Below, in pieces: positions 41,189 through 52,258 of a stretch of DNA of 64,000 bases. A program made the translations under genes and the position numbers. The notes beneath the pieces are model-generated. The model saw only the letters and a list, made by a program, of their open reading frames with translations, was not told the origin of the DNA and did no database searches. The first letter of the stretch is position 1. Each line of letters opens with the position of its first letter. Origin of the DNA: Dunaliella salina (lineage: Eukaryota; Chlorophyta; Chlorophyceae; Chlamydomonadales; Dunaliellaceae); assembly GCA_002284615.2 (NCBI GenBank), contig MU069546.1, positions 357,188 to 421,187 on the forward strand, given 5' to 3'.

Positions 41189-41450
41189 TCCTTCCCTACA
41201 CAATTGAACCTCTCTGCAACCTAGGCTTAATAAAAGAAAAGGCTCAAAAGACTGCTATCAAACTCAGCTTCCATGCAGTTAAATCCCTAACAAAAATTGA
41301 CAGCACCAAACATGCCATCCGTTTCAGCAGCTCTGACAACCCAGAACCGGAATGGCGGCTAGTGGACGGGCTGGTTACAGGAGAGTGAGGCGCGCGCCTG
41401 GATGGATGGCCGACAACCCTCCGGATCCCCACTAGTTTAATTTTTTTCCC
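41188..41450 (+). pseudogene. C-terminal end of the second retroelement, plus orientation
   Basis: Reads IEPLCNLGLIKEKAQ then LSFHAVKSLTKIDSTKHAIR, matching ISPLINLGLTKQKAK ... LRNHAVQRLSTIINSRHALC of the 44 kb copy. It begins exactly where the minus-oriented 5' part stops (41188) and supplies the portion that part lacks, apart from about 12-15 residues. A 3' tail with CCTCCGGATCCCCACTAGTT and a T-rich run follows. Confidence 0.65.
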
Positions 41451-41570
41451 TGTTTAGATACTGGTGAGACTCATGGTCAGTGATAGCGCTGACTGTGGGA
41501 TCTTTTCTTAATGCACGCTGGTTACGTCCAGCATAGACTCTTACTATTACTTTTGCTTTTCCCTCATTGG

Positions 41571-41886
41571 TCAAAATGGCAATAAGCTGCATGCGTCTCG
41601 TATTTTTTTTTCAGGAGTGAGAGGAGAAGGTGAGTTTGGGGTCCTTGGAATGTTAAACTTTTTGAGGGACTTGGCAAGGACTGTGGCATGATCTGGGTGA
41701 CAAGTGAACCAATGCATGTATCCTTTCTTGGTCCATCCCATCTGGCTGGGTAGGAGCATGAAGGCAGCAGTTGAGGTAGTCGTGTCAGCGATTGAAGACA
41801 GGGTGTGCATGACAGGCCACACCAGAAGGCCTTCTAAACGGTCACTAGACACAGCTAGCCTAGGAGAGAGCCAGAAACAGAGCTAA
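41571..41886 (-). pseudogene. Short retroelement-like fragment
   Basis: The minus-strand frame 41852-41571 encodes GWTKKGYMHWFTCHPDH and LAKSLKKFN. I believe this resembles a linker of chlorophycean retroelement polyproteins, but there is no catalytic motif. A short dispersed repeat (about 41480-41540, TAGCGCTGACTGTGGGATC then TTAATGCACGC) lies just to the left. Confidence 0.35.
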
Positions 41887-41889
41887 TGA

Positions 41890-42360
41890 GGATGTGGGGG
41901 ATTGTCCGCCACACTCTGGACACACAGACTGTCCTTTTCCAGCTCTCTGAAGATCTATGCTTGCTGTACCCACGTGCATTAAGGGAAGACTTTTTCAATA
42001 ATTCCCATCATGGAGAACATCTTTAAACATTCCAACTGCAAGGAATTCCTCTGAAAACTCTTTGCTTCCTGACACCCTCTGGTCTTTGAACAGAGAGCTG
42101 TAACTTAACAATATTTACCTGCCTCACAGTCGGGCGTTGTGACTGATGCTTAACCCATGTAAACCCATGAAGCTTGATAATAGTTGTATTTTAGTATCCC
42201 GAGGGAGAGGAAAGTTCTAACTACATTTTCCTTCCTGTAGCTGTTAGTAGTTCAATATAACTATTCTATATGATGAATAACGTGCTGGTTGTTTGGATTG
42301 TTGTCCCTCCCAGGAATCTATCACTGCCTGTTTCAACTCCTGAACAAACAACCTACCCAC
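41890..42360. other. No feature recognised
   Basis: Spacer sequence between two retroelement fragments, with no conserved frame on either strand and no clear repeat. Confidence 0.4.
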
Positions 42361-42369
42361 TTTTTTTAC

Positions 42370-43030
42370 AACAATGAGCAGCTGCCGTACTCAGACAACT
42401 TGACAGATACTTGGGGATGATGCGTGATAAACACCTCAATCTGAACAATGCTGCCGAGGAAGCCATTAATCCGTACTTGGCAGGCATGGCATTGCCTCCA
42501 TTGGCTCTTCAAAACATATGTCATTCTCGCTTTTATGTACGCCAGTCAGATTTGGGCCGCTTCTTACCTTCAACAGAGATATGAGATGGACAACTGTATG
42601 CAGAAGTGACTCCTGAGGTCTTTAAGATCCTTGCAGGCGTTAGCGCCTTGACTCCTTCTTGGAGTGTCCTGCGAGAGTGTGCACACGTGGGATAGATCTA
42701 TCTCTAGAGCCACAAAAATTCAACTGGTTCAGAGCCTGTGCACGCTTATACAATTCCCTCACTTACTGCAACAGTTCCCTTCTTCACAAGGTTTTCCATG
42801 CGGACGTCTCTCTCAGCAACAGGAATCCAGCGGCGTATACGCAGCGGCTCCGTATGCGATGGGTCAAGATGCAACGGATCCAAGTGCGTACGTGTGCACT
42901 CCAGGATGTATGCACATTCTTGCTGTAACGAACACAGAACAAGGTCAATTGAGTATGCACCTGCTTGATCCAGGATCCAGGCCTTCTCCCTTTTTTGGCC
43001 GAAAAAATCATGGTTTCCGCCTTGGATTTG
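42370..43030 (+). pseudogene. RT thumb/post-RT fragment of a non-LTR element, multiply frameshifted
   Basis: In successive frames it encodes RYLGMMRDKHLNLNNAAEEA, LLYASQIWAASYLQQRYEMD, LAGVSALTPSWSVLRECAH and KFNWFRACARLYNSLTYCNS. These correspond block by block to the 3.2-4.2 kb fragment (KYLSMLFTKQFNL, YASQIWG, FGVKKTTPNWSVLCECEF, CWFRAAFRFYNASLACNS). It has at least three frame breaks and a stop. It sits directly upstream of, and in the same orientation as, the RNase H/endonuclease remnant, so both may come from one element. Confidence 0.7.
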
Positions 43031-44245
43031 GCTTACATTGAAGACCTCTTCCACACAAAATGATGGCATGCACCGCTCCCACACGCTTCCGATGCACTAT
43101 CTCACCAACCTGAGCGACAAACTTAAAACACACATGCACAAGAAACACGAGCTTGGCTCTGCTGACACCTCTGGATACCACTACCTGAGATGGCAGAGGC
43201 TTAACGATGCCACACCACTCACCGCCAATGCTAACTTTGAAGCTTACAACCCAACCCCTCAACTTGCAAACAAGGAGATCAGCAACTCCTTCAGGAAAAG
43301 CCCAAAATCGACCCTTAAACAGCAAATAAAGCTTATGAAGTATCGAATGGATACACTGTACACACAGTCATGCCTTCAACTTCAATTTTTCCAGTTCTGA
43401 TAGATGCCCACTCTGTGCAAAAACGGACCGCATTTATCACGTTCTGCTTAGGTGTAACAACTCAACAATGACTGAGATGCACACCAACAGACACCATGCG
43501 GCCCTTAGTATCTGTGTAGAAGCCCTGAGTAAAGGTCGGTATGGCTCACCCCTCATTAGCATGGATGGCTTTAGTCATGACAGACTTCTGAATCAAGGCA
43601 TACAAATCCCTGAAAACACTTCTCGAGCTATTCCAGATTGGGTTTTTCCCAATGACATTGCCTCGCCTGCTCGGCACCAAAGCCGCCCTGATGCTCTTTT
43701 TGTGCGCCCCATCCCAGGCAGACAAGCCCACCTTGATCCTACCAAGATCCCCCCAAAAGATAGAGATATTCACCTCGTCGAACTTAAATTCTGCCCTGAC
43801 ACAGATCCCTTCATCACTTTAGAACGTGCATGGACTCAACATTCCCACACCATAACTAGACTTATAACACGCAGCTTAAGAAACCCAAACAGGAATAACA
43901 GTGACTTTGCATACCAAAACACACAGCTTAAAAAACCCAAACAGGAATAACAAAGTGACTGTGCATACCATCTTAATTGGTGTGGGTGACACGATTTACA
44001 ATGAGCTAACAATTTCACCTCTCATAAATCTGGGTCTAACCAAACAGAAAGCCAAATCACTAGCATCCAAGCTCAGGAACCATGCCGTCCAAAGATTATC
44101 CACCATCATTAACAGTAGACATGCACTTTGCTTTCAGAGGGCATCTGGGAGGGGGTTTGTTGGGCGCGCAGCAGCGGCTGAGGATGGAAGAAGGAGAGTC
44201 CGAGCGCTCAGGGGCATGGCTAGCAATCCTCCGGATTCCCATTAG
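43030..44245 (+). pseudogene. CCHC - PD-(D/E)XK retroelement 3' region
   Basis: Frames at 43038-43400, 43468-43950 and 43901-44245 follow the order linker (LSDKLKTHMHKKHELGSADT), knuckle DRCPLCAKTDRIYHVLLRC (CX2CX7HX4C, 43402-43460), IPDWVFPNDI, RHQSRPDALFV, DIHLVELKFCPDTDP and VHTILIGVGDTIYNE...NLGL. The E-x-K pair and the upstream Asp are intact. A short duplication (AAACCCAAACAGGAATAACA at about 43878 and 43931) breaks the frame near 43.9 kb. It ends in a 3' tail CAATCCTCCGGATTCCCATT (about 44226). Confidence 0.75.
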
Positions 44246-44279
44246 TTCTGTCTCTTGCTCTCTCCTAGGCTAGTTTTAT

Positions 44280-44830
44280 CTAGTTTAGGTGGAGGGCCTC
44301 CTGGTGAGGCCTCTAACTTTTGTTAGGGGTTCTTCCCTTAATGCACGCGGCCTTTGGCTTGCGTTGACTTTTCTTTTCTTTTTCTTTTCTTTCTTTCTTT
44401 CCGCCTTTTCTGCTTTCCACTTCGGAATGTTTTCGTGTAACAAATGAAGCACAAAATCCGGCAATTTCTGCGCTATCCACCGGTGGTCTCGGATTGCGAA
44501 ACGTTGCACATTGAGTCACCTACACCACCCCTGTGCAGCCTGCACCCAACCACCCGCTGTCGAAGGCGCAAAAAGACGCGGGTCCACAGCAGACAAAACA
44601 TCCCTAATTGCGCGCGCAAAAGAAAAAATTGAAGATTTCAACGCTCAACGCATTTAGCGATCTCAGAGCGTGCATTAAGGAAAGGGCTTCCACGACGCCC
44701 CCACCCAGGATTAGAACCCGCGAAAGCTCCCTGACCTTCGCAGTCGCCTCCGAAGGGATAAGACGATCGACACGACTGAGTCACGCCAGGTTCTCCCTGC
44801 GCGCGCATTGCAGTACCGGTGCAGCATGAA
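44280..44830. repeat. Dispersed short repeats with possible tRNA-like B box
   Basis: Two oppositely oriented copies of the dispersed motif occur: plus at about 44325-44352 (GGTTCTTCCCTTAATGCACG) and minus at about 44670-44800. The second includes, on the minus strand, GCGGGTTCTAATCCTGG, which fits a pol III B box (GGTTCNANNCC). No matching A box was found, so tRNA-derived SINE origin is a guess. Confidence 0.35.
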
Positions 44831-44904
44831 AGCTTAAGCTGCACACACCCCACCCCCCTCCCCTCCTGCAAGACATGCGCAAATCAGCTTTATTAAACTG
44901 GTTG

Positions 44905-45030
44905 GGGCAGCAGCAGCATTGGTGTTTGGAAGCTGCAGGTACAACTCCTCACACATGCATGCGTGCGCTAGTGGGTGTTTAGAAGCTGCAGGTACAACTC
45001 CACACACATGCAAGCATGCGCTACCGCCCA
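44905..45030. repeat. Tandem duplication, about 60 bp
   Basis: GGTGTTTGGAAGCTGCAGGTACAACTCCTCACACATGCATGCGTGCGCTA-type sequence is present twice (about 44918-44970 and 44975-45024), 6-8% different. No coding signal. Confidence 0.65.
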
Positions 45031-45049
45031 AGCAAATGATGCTGCAAAT

Positions 45050-45850
45050 TTGCCAACGCGGAATCCTTTAAAAAAAAGTTGAAATACGGACTTCCACTTG
45101 CACACATGGCAAATGACCTAACCAAAGAACCTGGAGTATGAGACCCTCTTGGCTGGTGGAGTACCCCTCCACCATGCCTGCTGAGACAGAAGACTGTGCT
45201 CATGTCCCAAGGTGTAGTTCCATGTGTGTTGATGCGCCGTGCCTGCCTCAACACACTATGCATGCATCCCATGCTTGCACACGGGCCTTGCGGATTCAGA
45301 AACCTGGGGGGGGTCGAAACCTGGGGAAGCATTTTCCATCTCATTGAGAGGCCATTGCCCGGTGGGAGCCCAGTATGGAAGCCAGGTGTGGTTTCTTTGG
45401 GAAGCACGCACACCCTGCAACCTCTGCTTCCGTGAGGAAGGGTCTAATACCACCTTCTTGCTGGACTTCCCACCTTCTGCTTGGTAACCAATGGGTTATA
45501 CCATGCTCAAGCTTTTCAACTAGCTTGTGCCGCTGAGGGGAACGATTGGTCGCTCACAGGTAAGAATGTAATAGGATGATTGGAATTTGTTTGACAGAGA
45601 ATGTCCATCAGTACATTTAATGAGTCTGAGGCTATTCCTGCTGTTGCCTAGAGGCAAAGACATTTTTATAGCAGGCAGGATCAGCAGAATCACTACTTGA
45701 GCTGCTGCACCCTGGTCCTGCTGAGAAAGGGTGTGCAAAGCTCCATTCCAACCGTGCAGCGTCATTCTGATATTGTTATCTCGGTATAGAATCAATCACG
45801 GGGCAATTCTGTCCCAAATGCCCTGAATGGCCAGTGGACCAATTTGGATG
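45050..45850. other. Unassigned spacer, possibly retroelement-derived
   Basis: Overlapping short frames on both strands show no decisive motif. VGAQYGSQVWFL and CNLCFREE on the plus strand (about 45360-45440) have the flavour of retroelement zinc-finger regions, but I cannot support a family. Confidence 0.3.
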
Positions 45851-45854
45851 GGTT

Positions 45855-46690
45855 ATGGGCATGAGCGTTCTGGTGAAAACTGAAAGACATAATATTGCAG
45901 GCAGAATGATCACTAATGCACCCTGTGGGATCCCCCCTCTCCGGAGCAGGCCTAGTCCACACAGACATAGGAAGCGATTTCAAACTTGCACAACACGACC
46001 TCCAATTCCCTGCACATACCTGAAACAGAAAAATACCTAAGTACTTCTTCCCACGTAACCTTCCAGGAAGGAAAAGACTCAAGTCGACCAGATGCTGTTT
46101 TGATCACCCCTTGTGATGCAAAGCCTACTTCTAACAGTGTTTCTCCTACCCATCCACGCTTCGCACACATCTACACAGAAGACCATAAGAACTAGCCACG
46201 TGAGGCAGCCTCATGACCTTCATGCGAACGAACGCCATGTGCACCTAACAGAAATTAAGTCCTGTGAAGTCACAAGGCCAGAGCATCAGTTAGACGCGGC
46301 TAAGCAGCAGCATGCAGACCTCTGTAAACTTTTAAGCGCCAAAGCTACAACAATTCACCCTATCCTCCTGGGTGTAGGTGGAATTATTTACACTGAGCAC
46401 ACCCTGAAGCAATTCAAAGACTAGGACTGGATCACCAACGTGTCACTGAGCTTGCTCAACAACTTCATGCCCATTCTATTCAATATGCCCACAAACTTGT
46501 TTCCACACGTCGTGCTATTGAAAATGAGAGTACTTCCCACAGCCAGGTGCTTTTAGTAATCCTCCAGATCCCCATTAACATGTCTTGTCTCTCTCCTTAT
46601 GCTGAAGGGGACTCACGGTTCTGTATGAGCCAATATGTCTCCTCTTCCTTAATTGATGTAGGGAGAGTTTTTCTGCCTACATAGTTCTTC
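45855..46690 (+). pseudogene. 3' fragment of the RNase H - CCHC - endonuclease element
   Basis: It matches the 3' third of the element at 49.4-51.1 kb. TCGACCAGATGCTGTTTTGA (RPDAVL, about 46085) leads to HVHLTEIKSCEV (about 46238; the Lys of E-x-K is intact) and IHPILLGVGGIIYTEHTLK (about 46350). A 3' UTR contains CCAATATGTCTCCTCTTCCT and TTAATTGATGTAGGGAGAG. Frame breaks at about 46120 and 46400. 5'-truncated near 45855. Confidence 0.72.
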
Positions 46691-46964
46691 TTTTTCTTTC
46701 CTGATTCTACAATGTTACTATTGAATCAGTTATAAAGCTATGCTACATCTCAAATCCTGAATCCTAGATGGTCCACTTTGGAAAGTTAAGAACTTTTATG
46801 TCATCTCCGCGGGGTGCGCTTATGAAGGTAGTTAGGAACCATTCTGTTTGATCACAAGAGCGTCAGAGGGGGGTAACCATTGTTGCAGCCTCTCCCAAAA
46901 TTTTCTGGGCCTGTTGGGGCCAATTCCGACTCCCAATTTTTTGTAGTAATAACTGCCACTTACA

Positions 46965-47830
46965 ATTTTTTTTGTTACATGTGCCCAAGGACATGGCGAT
47001 GTCCCTAGAGGGACTCTGCTAGAGGAAGAGAAAGCTCCTAAACAAAGAGAAAGAGCGGCAGGCGCAAGTCAAAAGGGAGAGGGAGAAGGAGGGGCGCGCT
47101 CTAGACACGCACGCACCTACACACCAAGGCAGGCTTTAAAAAGCAGAGACACAGACCACTGCCCTAGGACGTGAGTCTCAAGACTAAGTTCGAGTTCTGG
47201 TCAGAAGCAATGAAAGGATGGTCCTGGCGGAGAGCGTTGGCCAAGGGGGACTGCTCACCTTGGCAAGCTATAAAATCTGTCAAACCCTCAAACAAGAAGA
47301 CTTGAGCTCGCTCCTTAAGGTCCTGTGAGGGGTCATACCGAAGTTTCCGCACCGAGTTCAAAGGACACAGACAAACCACTCACCACACACGCTCGTTCAT
47401 GTCAGGCTAGGAGGCACAAGCAAACACACATGCTGCTTGGGGAGCACGGGAGTGCCAGGAGCCAGGTTCTTAACCAGGACATCCACTACTGGTCGGGCAC
47501 AGGGACACGTCCAGAAGACATGTTCCATCTGCTGAAGGGCACGCACTTCACAGCCGGCTGCATTTACAGCCTGCCACCCACAAGCACACGCCAAACCTCT
47601 GGCCCAGCTGGAGGCGAAACCATGCCCCCCTGCAGGCGATACCATGCCCCCCTGCACCTGGGATCCCATGCAAGAGCAACCGCCACCAGATCTCCTTCCA
47701 CTTTTATCCCAACGGAGCCTCCACCACACCTCATTGATTCTCCTAGGGAGGTCCTGGACGAGGTGGTTGGCTTGAGGAAACGGGTCGGGCGCAGGAAGGG
47801 AGGCTCAAGCAAGAGAGACTGCAGAGCAAG
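46965..47830 (-). pseudogene. Third non-LTR family: HxxxC-knuckle retroelement tail, copy 1
   Basis: Minus-strand frames 47729-47397 and 47379-47164 include GLACACGWQAVNAAGCEVRA and LQQMEHVFWTCPCARPVVDV, then HVCLLVPP and LNSVRKLR. The cysteine/histidine cluster and the following blocks match the second copy at 62.8-63.7 kb closely. The 3' end at about 46968 is followed (minus sense) by an A-rich run after GGGCACATGTAAC, as expected for a poly(A)-tailed retroelement. 5' truncation is near 47.8-48.1 kb; the RT is absent. Confidence 0.68.
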
Positions 47831-48590
47831 TGTATTGGAGCCAGGCTGCTTGCCTGGCTGCTCGCTCCGAGGAGAGCTGAAGAGCTGTAATCCGCCAGAC
47901 TGTGAAGCCTTTGGAAGAGAGGCTGAGGCGACCTTGCGTATTGTGCCATTGGAGAGGCCCTTTGCCTTGCTAGCCCTCTCCGCTGCTGTTCATGCAGAGC
48001 CTGGTAACGCTCCTCTTGCTGCTCTTGCCGGGGCTCGTGTTGGGGCCATTGAAGTGGCCCATGCTGCTCCTGCTCATGCCCTGGGGGGGCCTGAGGGGAC
48101 GAGCCACCCAAGCTGTATCAGCAAGGATGGTGTGGGGCGGTGACCTCCGTGTGCGGGGCGTAAAGCAGGCAGCGTTCGAGACTGCGCCGCTGGTTTTGGT
48201 TATTGCGCAACCCTTACAAAACAATTTGGAACACACACATACACACACGCACGTCCATCCTGGCCTGGATGCTCCTGAGCTAGAGCAGATGGTCTCAGGA
48301 TGCGGAACGGTGCCCACTTGGGTGTATGCAATGGCCAGCGTACTTCTTCTTCTTTCTGCTGACCCGTTCCTCCTCCAAATGACCCCTGGTATAATCCAGC
48401 ACACCCCACAACCAAGGTACCTCCCAGTGGGACAACAACAAACCAGCCAATGACAATCAGCAGCCAGAGCTGTGACGTGCTTTGGCAGATGGGGACAGAG
48501 GGAGCGAAGCAACACAGGTGCTGCAAACATTAACAACAACAAGCAAGAGCATATAATGCTTGCAACTGCATACACTAGTACTGCCTGCAA
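47830..48590. other. Unassigned; Glu/Gln/Ala-biased frames
   Basis: Frames on both strands between 47.8 and 48.1 kb are compositionally biased (Gln/Glu/Arg-rich on minus, Ala/Leu-rich on plus). They may be the upstream part of the retroelement at 47-47.8 kb, but no motif supports that. 48.1-48.6 kb shows no feature. Confidence 0.3.
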
Positions 48591-48594
48591 TCAG

Positions 48595-48885
48595 GATGGA
48601 TCGGATATATAATGTTAACATCCTGCATATTCAAAAATAGGAAAGAAGGAGGTCAAAAATTAGCCTTTTTGGCCCCCTCCGTGTGGGATTTCGTGGAATT
48701 TCTCTAAGGGAAATGGCTGAAATTCAGTACCTCACCAAGCACTGAGTCTTTTTACCCCTTTTTTCTTTTGCAATGATATTCTTTTATTACAAACTCCAAA
48801 TCACTAAAAATCACCCAATTTGGTGCAGTGGGTGGTCGGGAGTGGAGATAAAGTGTCAAAAACTAGGGTTCATACCGTGGCTGAT
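48595..48885 (-). repeat. Dispersed repeat, copy 2 (partner at 18.4 kb)
   Basis: The reverse complement matches 18345-18625. Recognisable blocks are TAACATCCTGCATAT, GGAAAGAAGGAGGTCAAAAA, GGGAAATGGCTGAAATTC, TTTTGCAATGA and AAAATCACCCAATTTGG. Divergence is substantial, with no ORF. Confidence 0.7.
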
Positions 48886-49379
48886 CTGGCACGTGCTCCT
48901 TAATGAAACCCCTTAAATTCGAATGTTAGAGAAAGCTTGTGAAACAGGCTACCACAGGAACCTAAGTTTGTATGGTGACAGTATTTGAAGGGCTATACTG
49001 GGAGCATTTTAAAAGCAGGGATTCTAGGCCCCAGAGAACCCCCTCTAGTATCCATCCAGCTTTTATCTGGCCGTGTCTCAGGAACCTATGGGCGTCCCAA
49101 AAGTTATGGGACAAAAACAGCCCTTCGACCTGAAAAAAGCTGGTCCTGGGAATATCATACGTTTCTGAAGTAAGCCTCTCAAAGTCTCACACAATGGTTA
49201 CCTTCCTCTGCAAGAGCGTCCCCTGTTCCTTACTCCTTTGTGGAAATGTTCAACGAGACGTACACTATGTTTGATCTGGGGTTACCAATCGTTCCAATAG
49301 AAAACTTGCACAAGCTTTCCTCTGGATTTGATTCAACTCCTTTTTAATCTCAGAGCAAGATATCTGGCTGACTGGATCT

Positions 49380-51085
49380 TATCATCCACTGGAAGACATG
49401 GGCATACACAGATGGCAGCTGCCTTGTCCATAATGGTAAGCAAGAAATTGGAGCAGGCATCTGCTCCCCGTCCACTGACAGCAAGAACTTTGTAGAACCA
49501 AACAGTGCCGGACAACTAAAACCATCACTAAAGGCGAATTAGTAGCAATTGCTGCTGCTATCGTCACCAAATATGCAGACATTGCATCAGACAGCCTCAC
49601 CTCTTTCAATCTACTAGAAGTACTACGTAAACAGCTTCCCTAACCTGAAAGACATTTGAGGCATATCCAAGGAGACGTCCTTAAAATGATTTCAACGCTC
49701 ATTAGAGACTTCCATACCAAATTCGAATTTAAAAAGTGAAGTCCCATGCTGGCATCGCTGGAAATGAATGTGCAGATACCATTGCAAAGCATCAGGCAAA
49801 GCAAGCACAGAACTGTGTGGCAGACACTGAGATCCTTCGTGCAGGTCCTGATGGAAATCCATTTACACATATTTTCTGGTTAGCCAAGAAAGAAAGAGTA
49901 CATGCTGCAGGCACGTCCACCGGTCCACCACCCACCCACATGCTCACCTATCTCCCAAACCTTCAAGATGCTCTCAAATCCCACATGCATTCTAAACACA
50001 AGCTTGGATATGCCCATGCCAAAACAGGTTACTACTCTTACTATCAAAACTTATTACTGCAAGTAGATAAAAAAACAGCAACGCCTTCAGAAATATGCCC
50101 AACATCTCTGTACCCATGAAGCGTACCATCCTGCAGTACCGCACAGGCACCCTCTACAACCAAAAACGTTCAGTACGTTTCAAAAGGTCAACTGATCCGT
50201 CTTGCCCCCTCCCTTGCCATCATTTGGACAGCGCACTACACATGCTCTCAGACTGCCAAAATCATATCATCTCCAACATGAGAACTGAACGCCATAACAT
50301 TGTAGGCAGGATGATTATAGAAGCCCTCAATCAATGCCCTGTAGGGGCATGCGTAGTATGCACATAGGAAGCAATTTTAAGCTTGCTCAACACAACCTCC
50401 AACTCCCTACACATGCCTCAAACGGAACTTTACCTGCTTACTTCTTCCATCATAACCTTCCAGAGAGGAAAAGACTCAACTCCAGTCGACCAGATGCTGT
50501 TTTGATCACCCCTTTTAATGCCAAACATACTTCAAACAGTGTTTTTCCTACCCATTCACATCATGCTTTGCGCAGCTCCCCACAGAAGACCACCAGAACT
50601 AGCTGCATGAGGGAAGCCCATGTACTCTATGTGAATAACGCCATGTGCACCTAATAAAAATCAAGTTCTGTGAAGACACTAGGCCCGATCATCAGTTAAA
50701 TGCACCACAACATCAGCATACAGACCTTTGTAAACAACTAGTTACACATACCCCGTAGCAATTCAAACAAGTAGGATTGAATCACCAGCGTGCCACGAAG
50801 CTTGCTCAACAACTGAACAATGTCCATTCTATTCAATATGCCCAGAACTTCGTCTGCACTTGCCATGCTATCAAGAATACTTTCCACACCCAAGTTTTAG
50901 GGCCAAATGTTTCTAGTAATCCTCCAAATTCACATTACCTTTCTTTTTCATACTTTGTGGTGAAGGGGGCATATGGCTCTTTTTTGAGCTAAAATGTCTC
51001 TTTTCCTATTTGATGTAGGGAGACTGTTTCTTCTCCCTATTTGATGTAGGGAGAGTGTCTGTGCTTACATAGTTTTTCTTTTCTT
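49380..51085 (+). pseudogene. Longest RNase H - CCHC - endonuclease retroelement copy
   Basis: This copy keeps the whole RNase H domain: WAYTDGSCLVHN (about 49408), KGELVAIAAAIVTKYADIAS (about 49530) and KSHAGIAGNECADTIAKHQA (49736 on). It continues with DPF-like NPFTHIFWLAKKERVHA, LKSHMHSKHKLGYAHAKTG, ISVPMKRTILQYRTGTLYNQ, a CX3CX7HX4C knuckle (SCPLPCHHLDSALHMLSDC, about 50197), RPDAVLI (about 50485) and HVHLIKIKFCED (E-x-K changed to K-x-K, about 50650). The 3' UTR duplicates CTATTTGATGTAGGGAGA (about 51008 and 51036). Frameshifts and stops make it inactive. RT is absent. It mirrors the minus-oriented copy at 38.5-39.9 kb. Confidence 0.8.
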
Positions 51086-51875
51086 TCCATCCATGTGATG
51101 TCAACAACAAAAATGTATTTTTCATCATTGGTATGGCCCACTGACAAAAAATGTGCATGTGACATATTCTTCATACACTCTGCCTAAATGTTCCTGTCTG
51201 GATTGACCTGAACACATCGTAGGCTGCAACAATTTCAACTTCATGTCCACACTTGAAGGTTGAGCAAGCAAATTCGGAAGATAACATTTTTCCAAAATGT
51301 GGTTTTTGTATTGCTCAGAATGTTGTTGGAATTGAGCAGCATGTTCTTTTCAAACCCAACCAATTTCTCATTACATGGAAAAATTAACAAAACATCAGAA
51401 ATTGTGAGGTGTAAGATCCAGTAGGACAAAAGAAAGAGTATAATCGAATCAGATTGAATTCGAGGTCACATTAGTGAACTGGTTACTCAGATTTAAAAAA
51501 TGGTTTTAAGAGCAGGTTTGCAGGAAAGGAATGAAGAAAACAAAATGAAGTAGCGCATTGTCCCAGGCAAGCTAACTCGCCAAGCAAATACAGGAATGGA
51601 GAAAGAAGACGTAGCACTCACATGCAGAACTCCATTGAATGAAAGAGTGTGTGCATTGTATCTTGGCAACAAAAAATGCTTACAGACACAATGCTTAGTA
51701 CAAGTTAAACTACACCACAAAACAACATTGCCTAAATGCCTGCACTACTACCACTTACACACTAAGCACTCCCAAACCGTCTCCCTCAGTTATTATCAAT
51801 CTTAAGCATTGAGCATACAGAGCTGCCAAAACATAACTTGGTCAGAATGTCAGGGAAAAGAACCAAAGAACTTCA
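51086..51875. other. No gene recognised; flank of the right duplication arm
   Basis: Between the retroelement tail and the first recognisable similarity to the copy A downstream region (about 51.88 kb). No motif or repeat was identified. Confidence 0.4.
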
Positions 51876-52258
51876 TAATGCTGAAGATCAAACCCCTCAG
51901 AAGAGTACTCACCACTCGACACTCAATTTAGGCAAGCGCACAAACAATCATTTGGGAAGCAAGGTGGAGTCTTGTTCCCAAATGGACAATTTAATTGTCA
52001 GTTCCAGAGATCTGTACACATCAAAGCAAGAGGAAGCAAGTGGAGGTCACTGCACACAGCCAACAGCCAGTTGGCAGGATCTCAAACTAGTTCCAGCAAT
52101 GCCAGGTTTCTCGGCAACTAAAGGAACACCACAACTCAAATGCTTTGTAAGGAAACAGCCATACTACTTAGGCTGGGTGCTTCTGTGGCACTTGTTATGG
52201 TGTCAAGCGAGAACCATTGTGCATGGAGCTGCAGTAGCACCTGAATAGGCCCATTCCT

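Noticed and set aside
47325..48143. 272-codon plus-strand open frame
   Set aside because: It is antisense to the retroelement tail (CACGW...HVFWTCP on minus), compositionally biased and without motif.
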